A stretch of DNA of 64,000 nt from Variovorax terrae (GTDB taxonomy: Bacteria; Pseudomonadota; Gammaproteobacteria; Burkholderiales; Burkholderiaceae_C), in assembly GCF_022809125.1 (NCBI RefSeq), contig NZ_JALGBI010000001.1, positions 3,162,001 through 3,226,000 of the forward strand, given 5' to 3'. Each line of letters opens with the position of its first letter. Position 1 is the stretch's first letter. The notes beneath the pieces are model-generated. The model had not been told where the DNA came from, did not search any database, and saw only the letters and a list, made by a program, of their open reading frames with translations. The position numbers were made by a program, and so were the translations under genes. Shown in pieces: positions 22,945 to 32,900 of this stretch.

Positions 22945-25938
22945 TTACGATGCAACGGCCGCCGCAGCCAAGGCGCCATCGCCCGCCAGGCGAGCATGGG
23001 CGCAGCTTGCGCGGCCATCCAGCCACTCCAACTTGCCTCCAACATGGCCGCCACTTGAGGCCATCTTGAGCCCATCTTGCGCGCCCTCGACCCCAACTTG
23101 CGTTGGTCGTAGTGATGGCCCGGTCTCCAGCGCTTCGGTCTCGATCAGCCCGCACAGCCTGCGCTCGTCGTCTTCGCCGCCGCCGTCCCACAGCAGCTCG
23201 TAGCTGAAGCTGTGGCCGCGGCTGCCCGCGTGCACGAGCAGGTATTCCATGTCGGCCAGGCGCGCGCAGTGCACCTTCAGCTGGTTGTCGCTCCAGCCGG
23301 TGGCGCCTCGCACGTCCCTGCGCGTGAAGCGCACCTGCGCGGGCGTGATGCGCGCATCGCTCGCGCGCTGGGCGACCATCGCCGCGATCAGGCGCAGGAG
23401 TTTTCTCGTTTGCGGCGGCATCTCATCGAGCGTGCGGCCCAGCACTTCGTGCGCCACCCGGTTCGCCAGCGCTATGTCGCCCTTGGTGACTTCGATGTAG
23501 TGCAGCTGCTGGCCCGCGTGCTCCACGCTCTTGACCTCGCGCTGGTGCTGGTGCACGAGCGCGATCGCGCGGATGAGCGTGAGGTACTTCATGTGGTCGC
23601 GCCGCGTGCGCGTCTTGTCCGCCAGGAAGGTGAGCTGGTCCGCATACGGGTTGACTACCGCCACGCTCGCGAGCAGCCGCTGCGCGTTGTGGTGCAGCGC
23701 CTGCACGCGCTCGCGGCCGGCCGATTGCAGCAGGCCTTCGAGCGTTTGCTTGTGCCGCTGCCTCGCGTGGATCGCGGCCGTCTGCTCGCGGCTTTCGTTC
23801 ACCGAGAGGACCAGGCAGCGATTGAGCAGTTCTTCGTCCACGTCGATCGCCGTTGTGGTGAGCATCAGCATGACCGGGCCCTTGACGGTGTATTGCCTCG
23901 TTTGCAGGTTGCCCGTGGCTTCGTCCTTGGCCGTGCTCGCGATCGTGAGTTCACCGTCCGATTGCAAGAGCTTGAGCGCATACGCGGCTTGCCGCACGCC
24001 TTCTTCTTCGGCAATCGCCAGGATCTTGTGTTGCAGGTTGGTTTCGCCCAGGTAGTACAGGCTCTGGCCCGTCATCGCGCTGTAGCGGATGCGCTCTTCG
24101 GGCGGCACCAGGTTCAGCACCGCGTCCATGAGCGCGCTTTTGCCCGCTGCGCTCGTGGACTGGATCAGCACCGCGAGCGGCGCGTCGAGCTTCCTGCTCA
24201 CGGCCGCCAGGTACGCGGCCACGAGGTTCATGTCCTCGCCCACCACACCCAGCGCATGCAGGTCCTGCACGATGCGCTGCATGAGGTCGGGTGAGCGCAG
24301 CAACTGCATCGCCTCAGCCTCTTCCTCGGCCGACAGGATCGGCGCCGTGGGGGTCTGTGGCTTGCGCGCCTGCGCCATCAGCTCGTCTTGCAGGCCTTCG
24401 AGCTTCATCAGCACCGCGCCCAGCTCGCGCTTGACAGCGTCTTCGCCCACGCCCAGCTCCACGCTCGCTTGCTTCACGAAGCTCGCGCGCGCCCTGGCCG
24501 CGTACACGTCCAGCGTGTCCACGAAGTAGCCGCCGCTCTTGTCGCAGCGCACCTGCACGTTCACCCGCATCGCCTCAGGCGTCGCGTTCTTCTTCCAGCC
24601 GCGAATGCGCCACGTGCATGCAGCCGCTTCGAGCTGCACTTCGTCGGGCAGCGCGCCAGCAGGCTCGTGCGTCGAATGCTGTGGCGCGCCGGGAGTTTTA
24701 GCGGCTAAGAAGGTGGCGGGTTCCGGGCCTTCTTCCTTCGCCGCGGTCTTCGCTGCGGGCGCGGCAGTGGGTGCGAGTTCAACCGGTTGAACCGAGGGCC
24801 GGCCGCTGCCGATCCACTCGGCTTGCCGCACCACCAGCGCGAGCGCCTTCTCAGGCGGGCTCATCTTGCAGGCGAATTCGTTGGCGTCCATCCCCTTGGG
24901 GAACTGCACGCGCAGCACTTCGAAGCCTTCGGCGATCAAGTGCGCCGCCAGCTCGCGCGCGCCTGCTTCGCCCGCCTCGTCGCGGTCATACGCGATCAGC
25001 ACGCGCTCGATGTGGTTGGCTTTGAGCGCTTCGAGCATGTCTGCCGTGAAGCCGCTCGTGCCGTAGCTGGCCGTCACGTTCGTGTAGCCGCAGCTCCAGA
25101 AGCTCAGCGCGTCCAGGATCGCCTCGCACTGGATCACTTCGCGCTGGCCTTGCGGGCGCTGGCCCGCTTCCACGATGCCGGCGATGTTGAACACGCCGCG
25201 CGACCGCCGCCCTTCTTCGGGCTGGCGCAGGTACAGGTGCCGCGCCTGCTCGCGGCGCTTGTCGTCGTTGAGTTGACGGCCGTACACGTCCAGCACCTGG
25301 CCGCGCTCGTCCAGCACGGGCACCACCAGGCACCCGTTGAAGTGTTCGTGGCCCGACTCGCGCAGGATGCCCACGCGCTGCAGGCGACCGCGTATGTCGG
25401 CGCCGGCCGCGCGGTTTTTTAGCGGCAGGCGCAGGCCCAGCGTGCGGTCGCCTACGCCCAGCTTGAAGGTCTCGATCAACTGCGGGTGCACCAGGCCGCG
25501 CACCTTGAGGTACGCGAGTGCTGCTTCGTTGTCCTTGAGCTGCTGGTGGTAGTAGTCCACCACTTGCGCGAGCAAGGCCTGCTCGTTCGCATCGAACGAG
25601 ACCGGCGCGGCAAGCGCGCGCACGGTCGTCGCCTTGCGCGGCGCTCCCGCGGCTAAGGCCGGATCGGCTTTCAACAGCTCCACCGCATGCCGGAAGCTCA
25701 CGCCACGGGCTTTCATCACCCAGTCGATCGGACCGCCGCCTTCGTTGCAGCCGAAGCACCGCCACAGGTTCTTCGCGGGCGTGACCTTGAAGCTCGCGGT
25801 CTCCTCTTCGTGGAACGGGCAGCGCGCGGCCAGGTCGCGGCCTACGCGCTTCAACTCGATCCCCGCCGCTTCCACCAGCCGCTGCACGCTCACTTCGCTT
25901 TTGATGCGTTCGATCTCGTCTTCGGGGATGCGCGCCAT
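22945..25938 (-). CDS. CHC2/TOPRIM primase-ATPase, copy B
   Basis: Identical 997-residue product to 14929-17922, with zinc ligands, TOPRIM acids and P-loop intact. The nine-base gap to the integrase start is the same. Confidence 0.88.
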   Translation of the reverse strand: MARIPEDEIERIKSEVSVQRLVEAAGIELKRVGRDLAARCPFHEEETASFKVTPAKNLWRCFGCNEGGGPIDWVMKARGVSFRHAVELLKADPALAAGAPRKATTVRALAAPVSFDANEQALLAQVVDYYHQQLKDNEAALAYLKVRGLVHPQLIETFKLGVGDRTLGLRLPLKNRAAGADIRGRLQRVGILRESGHEHFNGCLVVPVLDERGQVLDVYGRQLNDDKRREQARHLYLRQPEEGRRSRGVFNIAGIVEAGQRPQGQREVIQCEAILDALSFWSCGYTNVTASYGTSGFTADMLEALKANHIERVLIAYDRDEAGEAGARELAAHLIAEGFEVLRVQFPKGMDANEFACKMSPPEKALALVVRQAEWIGSGRPSVQPVELAPTAAPAAKTAAKEEGPEPATFLAAKTPGAPQHSTHEPAGALPDEVQLEAAACTWRIRGWKKNATPEAMRVNVQVRCDKSGGYFVDTLDVYAARARASFVKQASVELGVGEDAVKRELGAVLMKLEGLQDELMAQARKPQTPTAPILSAEEEAEAMQLLRSPDLMQRIVQDLHALGVVGEDMNLVAAYLAAVSRKLDAPLAVLIQSTSAAGKSALMDAVLNLVPPEERIRYSAMTGQSLYYLGETNLQHKILAIAEEEGVRQAAYALKLLQSDGELTIASTAKDEATGNLQTRQYTVKGPVMLMLTTTAIDVDEELLNRCLVLSVNESREQTAAIHARQRHKQTLEGLLQSAGRERVQALHHNAQRLLASVAVVNPYADQLTFLADKTRTRRDHMKYLTLIRAIALVHQHQREVKSVEHAGQQLHYIEVTKGDIALANRVAHEVLGRTLDEMPPQTRKLLRLIAAMVAQRASDARITPAQVRFTRRDVRGATGWSDNQLKVHCARLADMEYLLVHAGSRGHSFSYELLWDGGGEDDERRLCGLIETEALETGPSLRPTQVGVEGAQDGLKMASSGGHVGGKLEWLDGRASCAHARLAGDGALAAAAVAS

Positions 25939-26066
25939 CTGGGTGTCCTTGTCCGACCCCAGCGCGGGGTCATTGCTCGATTCGGGGGAGGAAATATTTT
26001 TCTCGGACGGACGTTATCACGTTTCGTGTTATTCTCAAACGCGATTCCAGATCGGGGGTTTAAGGT

Positions 26067-26465
26067 ATGCACACCATCATTTCCTTGAGGTCCCTGCACG
26101 TGGCCATCAGCCAGGACGAGCGCGAGTTCTTTGTGCAGCTGGGAGCCCGCGTCGCCCAGCTGCGCAAGCAAAGCGGTATCACCCAGGTCCAGCTCGCAGA
26201 AGCCCTGGAGCTCTCCCAAGCCGCCATCACCGCCTACGAGAGCGGCCAGCGCCGCGTGCCCGTCTCCATGCTGCCTGCCCTGGCCCGCATCCTGGGCGTG
26301 AGCGTCGAGGAGCTGATCGGCGAGCAGCCTTCGCCCGCCGCTCGCAAGAGAGGGCCGGCTCCCAAGTTCCAGCAGCAGCTCGAGCGCATCAGCGCCCTGC
26401 CCAAGTCCAAGCAGAAGTTCGTCATGCAGGTGCTGGAGTCGGTCTTGCAGCAACAGGCCCGCTGA
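26067..26465 (+). CDS. XRE-family regulator, copy B
   Basis: Identical to the regulator at 18051-18449, with its operator-like repeat at 26015-26031 and terminator at 26483-26507. Repressor dosage is doubled relative to a single insertion. Confidence 0.85.
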   Translation: MHTIISLRSLHVAISQDEREFFVQLGARVAQLRKQSGITQVQLAEALELSQAAITAYESGQRRVPVSMLPALARILGVSVEELIGEQPSPAARKRGPAPKFQQQLERISALPKSKQKFVMQVLESVLQQQAR

Positions 26466-26563
26466 TCGAGCGTTGAACGCACCAAGGGCCGCATCTAGCG
26501 GCCCTTGTGTTTGATGATCCCCCTGTCCTTAGCGGCTAAGGGGTGGGGAGAAGGGTTTCTTTT

Positions 26564-26890
26564 TCAAGCAGCAGGTTGGCGTCGTGCCAGCACATAGATC
26601 AACGTGATGGCCGCGCCCCACAGCAAACTATTCGCAATCAACGCCAGGAGGAGTCCCGCCCATCCGGGATCCGTAGTCATCACGAATCGACCCGGCGTCG
26701 TCAGAGCAGACAGCAGTGCCGGTATCACCGTTGCCTGGAAGTGATCGAACGTGGTCCAAGCGTCTTTGTCCTTGAAGCCAAGGCCCGTCACCCCAAGTGT
26801 CCAGATCCACAGGATCGCTGTGCACGCAGCATGCGCTGCGCTGAACATGAACCAGAGCTTGAGTCGAAGATTCGAAGCGATTTCAGCCAC
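26564..26890 (-). CDS. Membrane immunity-like protein for the expressed lipase tip (copy B)
   Basis: Identical to 18548-18874. This copy lies 20 bases downstream of the stop of the full-length giant Rhs and is therefore in the functional toxin-immunity operon. Copy A gives a second dose from an uncertain promoter. Confidence 0.65.
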   Translation of the reverse strand: MAEIASNLRLKLWFMFSAAHAACTAILWIWTLGVTGLGFKDKDAWTTFDHFQATVIPALLSALTTPGRFVMTTDPGWAGLLLALIANSLLWGAAITLIYVLARRQPAA

Positions 26891-26910
26891 AGTACCTCTC
26901 CCTTAAAGCA

Positions 26911-29900
26911 TCAGCGCAATCCGCGCTGGTAAAGATATTGTGCAAGTGCGTCTCTCCTTACGGCCGCAGCCGGCGTGTCCGGCGCGTAGTAGAAGTGGCC
27001 CGCACCCTGAGACATCTGATTCTTCAATGTGAAGGCCGACCCGATGAGAGAGGCATCCGACATGCCCGCAGTAATCGGATCGCCCTTGTCGTTGAGGTTC
27101 ACGATGACGACGTTCTTGATGTTCGTCTCCGCTTGCAGCGTCTTCAAGTAGTCCGCGCTGATCGGCGAGCCAATGAGCACCAGGTTATCGACAGTTGTTC
27201 CGCCGCGTGCGTAGGTGACCGCCACTTGCGCAGCCACATTCGAACCATACGAGTAGCCGAGCAAGTTGAACTGACTTCCGCCAACCTGAGGCACGTTGTC
27301 CAGCAACGGCACGTAAGGCAACTCACCGAAGCGAGTGAGCTGTACACCAACCGTCGCATCTAGCCCGGTGCCATTCGAGTAAACGTCTCTGTTGGCAGGC
27401 GTGAGCGCGATGCCTTGCTTGTTGAAGGCGCGCACCATGTCTTTGATGTACGAACCATCCATGCCCGCGCCACCGAAGAACACATTGCCCTTGACGTTCT
27501 CGCCGGGCAGCAGCACGTTGTCCGGCACGGGAACATCGGTGGTGCCGCCAGTCGGGTTGCCCGCGATATCCATTTCCGGAATCTGCATCGTGCGACCAGG
27601 ACCACCAGCTGGTGGACGATTTCGATCGCCCGAAGCGGGCGTGAGCGGCGCTCTCATGTTGGTGAGCGGGCCAGTGCCAGCAACGACGATTACGTCGTCG
27701 GGATTCGCAGCTACAGGCGTGTTGTCATCAAACGCTTGCACCAGCTGGTCGTAAGCAGCAGAGGCATAGGGCGTGCTAAACGATGGGCCAGCGTTCGCGC
27801 TGTAGATCGGCAAGTTCATCGGATTCGATTGTGCCAAGCGTTGGGCATGGTCCTCGCCGAACGTCGTTGCAGGCGACGAACTCACCGAGCCCACGAGCCC
27901 TTGACCCAGCGCATTGCCAAACGCCCCGCCCTCAGCCAACACCCCCCTCTGCGTCGTCTGCCCTCGCAGGTTGTCAGCTACCGTGTTGCCGATGGCGTTG
28001 GCGATGATGCCCGGCAGCGCCTGCGCCACGCTGCCGCCGTGCACCGCCGCGTAGGCCAGCCCCCCGCCCAGGTTGCCCACCAACCTCCTGGCCTGCTCGC
28101 CCATCACGTCCTTGGACAGGTACTCGCCCATGTAGCCCTGGGCCGCCGAGGCCATCACGCCCTTCCAGTCAAAGCGCTGCTGCAGCCCCGTGGCCACTGC
28201 CAGGCCCTGGGTGATCGCGTTGCCCGCCGCCATGCGCAGCGCGGTGGAGTCGGCCAGGATGCCCGCTCCCTGCAGCCCGCCGGCCACCCCGCCGCCGAGG
28301 GCGCTCAGCGCCACGCCTTTCCAGTCAAAGGATTTCTGCACGCCCAGCGCCATGCCCGTGAGTTGGCTGGCCACCGAGGCCGCAATGCCGGTGACGGCTC
28401 CCGCCGTAGCGGTGACGAGGGCGCCGGGTGCCATCATGGCGCTGCCATACGCCGCCGCGCCGGCCGCTCCTCCGCTGCCACCGGTGACCGTTGCTGCGGC
28501 TGCGGCTTCTGTGGCGGCTGCCTGGGCTCCGATTTTTGCGAGGTATTCGAGGATTTGCGGGCCCGCGTAGACCACCACCACCACGGCCACCACGATCATG
28601 ATGATTTCGCCAAAGCCTCCGCAGTCGTCGTCGCCTCCGGCCGGCGGCGGGTTGGGGATGGTGGGGCTGGTGTCGCCGATGGCCTTGCCCGCGTCGTAGG
28701 GCCTGAAGGTCTGGCTGGTGTTGTGGATGTTGGTGACTTTGTTGGGGATCGCCAGCACGGTGTTGGCCGTCAGCGCCACCCCGGGCTGGGTGCCCTGCAG
28801 GCCGTTGGCGTCGGCGATCAGGTACCACAGGCTGGCGTCTCCCCACACCGAGCGTGCAATCGACTGCAGGCTCTCTCCTTCGCGCACCGTGTAGCTGGAG
28901 GCGCTGGAGCTGGGGTAGGTGGCGTTGATGGGCTGGTAGTTCTGGTCAAAGTCCGCGCTGGCCACCGGCGTGAAGTTCTTGTATTTGGAGTCCGGGTCGC
29001 TGGGCGCGTCCAGCGGCCGCGCCAGTTGCTGGGCGTAGTCTTCGCGCTCCACCCCGTCGTTGCCGACGTTGCCGATGCGCCGCCCGTCAAAGTAGTAGTA
29101 GCTTTGCGTGCGGTTCTTGGAGGCGCCGATCACGGTGCGGCTGGCCTGATCGAAGGTGCCTCCCATGAGTTCGTCTCGCTGCAGGATGTGGCCTTGCGCG
29201 TCGGTGTAGTAGCTGAAGCTGCGCCGCCCCGTGGGGTCGTAGGCGGTTTTCAGGTTGCCGTTGACGTCGTAGCCAAAGCGGGTGAAGCCCGGCGCCCATG
29301 GGCCGTTGACCTGGCCGTTGCTGGCCTGCACGTCGATGCCCGCCTGTTTGGCGTCGTCAAACCACAGGTAGCCATAGGAGGTGGTGATGGTGGTGGCGCT
29401 GCTGTCGGCCGAGTAGGTGACCGAGCCGCTGAGTGTGCCGTCGTTCAGGTAGCTGTAGCGGGTGCCGCTGTTTTTCAGGTCGTTGTGGTCGTCCAGCAGC
29501 TTGTTGTCTTTGTCCCAGGTGCGGCTCGAGCTGGAGCGGCCGGTTCCGTCCGCGTTCCATTCCTGGTACTGGATCACCCGGCCAGCCAGGTCGTTGGTGC
29601 GCACCGTGCGCTGGCCGGTGGACAGGGTCGTGGTGGTCAGCAGCCCGTTGGCGTCGTAGTCGTAGTTTTCCGCGTGCCCGTCGCTGGCGTAGATGGCGCG
29701 CCTGCGCTGGCCCGCCGAGTCGTATTCGATGCTCACGCCGTCGCCGCTGGTGCCGCGCGTGACCACGCCGCCCACCAGTTTCCCCATGGTCACCGTGAAG
29801 CGGTTCATGCTGTCGTAGGCGTAGTAGTAGTCCTGGTTGGCCTTGACGTTGTGCAGCGCATCGTAGTAGTTGGACACCACCCGGATCCGGTTGCCGTTGG

Positions 29901-32900
29901 CGTCGTATTCGTAGCTGGTGTCGTAGCGCCCACTGTCGTCCACGCGGGTGATGCGGTTGAGCGCATCGTAGGTGGTGCGCGAGGCCTGGAAGGTGATGCC
30001 CGAGCCAGCCGTGGAGCGGTAGGACTCGTAGTTGCGGTTGCCGTTGTTGTCGTATTCGAAGTCGCTCTGAGTGCCGGCGCCAGAGTCCACGATCTGGCTG
30101 ATATAGCCGTTGCCGTAGTAGCTGTAGCGGATGTTCTGCCCTAGGATGCCTCCGGCCAAAACGCTGGTCTGGCTGGCAATCAGCCCGGCAAAGTTGTACG
30201 TGTAGGTGTAGACGTTGCCGCCAAAATCCTGATGCCACATCCTGCGGCCGAAGGCGTCGACCATGGTGATGAAGGTGGCATGCCCATCGTTGTTGTCCGT
30301 GGTCTGGGTCACCTTCCAGCCGCCGGCCGCGGCACCGGTGATGCCCAGGATGCCGCTGTCGTATTGGTAGCTGTAGCGAACGCTGACGCCTTGCGCGCTG
30401 GTGGTTTTGCTCACGCGACCCAGGGCATCGTAGTAGGTGCGCTGGCGGAAATTCAGCGCATTGGTCTGTGCGATGCGCTGGCCCAGCTCGTCGTATTCGT
30501 AGACATCGAAGCTGCGCGCGCCGGTGACGCCATCGATCACCGGACGGTCGGCGCGGATGAGGTGCTTGTTCTTGTCGTAGGTGTTGAGCGTCACGCGGCC
30601 GATTTCGTCGGTGGCGATGCGCAGCTGTCCAAAGATGTCGAAGGCGCTCTGCTTGGAGCTTCCATCGGCGTGCCATTCTCTCGTGACGAGCCCGGCGGCA
30701 TTGAAGGTCTGGGCCGTGCGGTTGCCGTTGGCATCTGTCATGGCGACCGCCTGCCCCGTACGGTCGTAGTAGTAGTACGTGGTCGGACGCTCGGTGTATT
30801 TCACCCCGTTGGCGTGGGTGTTGGTCACCAGCGGTGCCTGCTTGGATGTCAGCAGTCCCATGGTGTTGTAGCCGAGGTTGGTGACATTGCCGTTGCCATC
30901 GATCTCGGAATCCACCTCGCCAAAGGCATTGTGGGTCTGGCGCCGATGGATCAGGCTGCTGGTGTTGGTCAGGCCATCGACCATCCAGCGCGCGTCGATG
31001 TTGACCGCCCCCGCCGTGTTCCTCGGATTGAAGAAGCCGTTGCTGGACGAGACAACCCGCCCGGCCGCGTTGTAGAGGTCGTAGGAAAACTCGTAGTCGC
31101 CGTTTGCCAGCGCGGATGCATCCCACTTGAATGAGCCGCTGGCGGTGCGCGTTGCCGTCACCTCCAGGAAGTCGAACGTGGCATAGGCAATGATGTATTT
31201 GGACGGATCTTCGGGCGTGACGGTGACGGTGTCAGGCACCTTGTCTATCACCGTGCGCGTTTGTGTTTCATACCGCGTGGTGTAGACGATGTTGCCCGCC
31301 GCATCTCGCTGGTAGATGGGGTCTTGGCCGATTTGACCGGTATAAGGCTCTTTGTCAGTTCTCCAACGGGTCTCGTAGATGGGAGAGTTGTAGTTTGGCG
31401 CCCACAGCGGCTTGCTGTAGTCTTTTGCCCAAATGGGCTGGGTGTAGTCGTAGACCGTGTAGTACCCTACGCTTTCGTCCCAATATGTCCAATGGACATA
31501 GTCGACGATGACGTTTTGATAGTCATAGACATACCAGTTGTAGCCGATAACGACCTGATAGGACACTTGGATATCCCGGTACAGGGTGCCCATGATCGGG
31601 ATGTATCCCACGATGACCGGGTCTTGCCCCACGGGGATCTGCTCGGTGATTTCGCGGGTCACATCCGTGTAAGTGCCCGTCAGCTTCTGGTAGGGCGTCG
31701 CCGTGACAGCGCCATACACGGCTTCGCCCAGCGCGTTCCTTCCCAGCAGAGGAGCGCTGTAGCCATCGCCAAAAATGTAGGTGCCGTCCGCATTTCGCCC
31801 CAGAACGACCGGCGCGCCATACACGGGCATCTTGGTGTTGGCCGAGTCCTTGGGACGGTAGCGCAGCTTCAGTGTGGTGGCGTCCACAGAACTGGGGGGT
31901 GTGAAGGTCAGCACATTCGGCTTCGTGACCCCTGAGAGCACGGTGTTTCCGCTCGCATTCGCGCCCAGTGTGGTGTTGCCACTGCCTTTGGCGACGATGA
32001 AGCCGTCGCCGTCGTAGGCGATGAAGCTCAACGAATACGCGTAGGTCTGGTCGGCGGCGGGAATCAGGCCGGCCAAGTCGGCTTGCCAGGCAAGGCTGCC
32101 GTTGATCCAGGTGAACTGGCTCGCCGCGGCTCCTTGCGTGCTGACCGAGCCCGAAATACCTTTGCCGTCCGTGCTGCTGTATTGGATCTCCATCCGCGCA
32201 GAGGCCGGCAGATTGCTGAACACCAGCGAGGTGGGCGCAAACTGGACAAAGCGCATGTTGGTGTACACGCCGTTGGCCGGTGCAATGCTGCCCAGCAACG
32301 TATCCAGCTTGTTGCCGGCCAGATCCAGCATCTCGATGCGGATGTCGCGCGGATCGCTGCCCAGGGGAACGTCAAAACACCCCGCGGAGGTGCTCGTATA
32401 CACGCCGACTTCCGTGAACGCGTTGGTCCCCATGTAGTACCGGGTCATCACATGGATCTTGCGGGGAGCAACGCCCGCCGTGGTGCGCAGTCCGCGAAAA
32501 TGCACCATGCCATCTGTCGTATAGATCGGATCCGACGACGAGCTTGCGGCCGAGACGGTGCCGCCATTCAAGAAATAGGTGTCGCGCCGGACAACCTCTC
32601 CGGCAGGCTGCACCCCGACATACCGGAATTCATAGTTACCCCCCCCCAGGCTGCTGATGTCGGCCACAAAGGCTCCATCCACAGCCGCGTAGCCAAACGT
32701 CGAAAGCCGGCTTTCCAAAGAGCCGTAAGTGGTGATCTTGGCCGGGTCGAACTGAACAAACCCTCCCGTGGAACCCAGCGGGCGGTAGTAGAGTTCCGGG
32801 CGGGTGCCGGGCTTGAGCGCCGTGCTTCGGTCGCCCAACATGAGGAAGTTCCCTGAGGCCAGGGCGGATGTGGCCCTGCCAGAGAAGTTATATGTCATGA

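Larger units (their letters stand above)
19901..27916 (-). mobile_element. Integrative element copy B (8016 bp), in frame with the giant rhs core
   Basis: Every ORF of copy A recurs here at +8016 with identical translation. This copy's cargo end is joined to the giant rhs core at J3, so its lipase tip is the expressed one, while copy A's tip is orphaned. Tandem integration of a circular element at one site, or replicative amplification, would give this arrangement. Confidence 0.75.

Noticed and set aside
11885-27916. Conjugative element or prophage
   Set aside because: No relaxase, type IV secretion, capsid, portal or tail gene in the 8-kb unit; only integration, replication and regulation plus cargo.
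27415-30144. 909-codon plus-strand ORF, and several other long plus-strand ORFs across the rhs gene
   Set aside because: Antisense to the giant rhs frame. Composition (Val/Ala/His/Arg runs) mirrors the sense codons, and there are no ribosome binding sites or domains.
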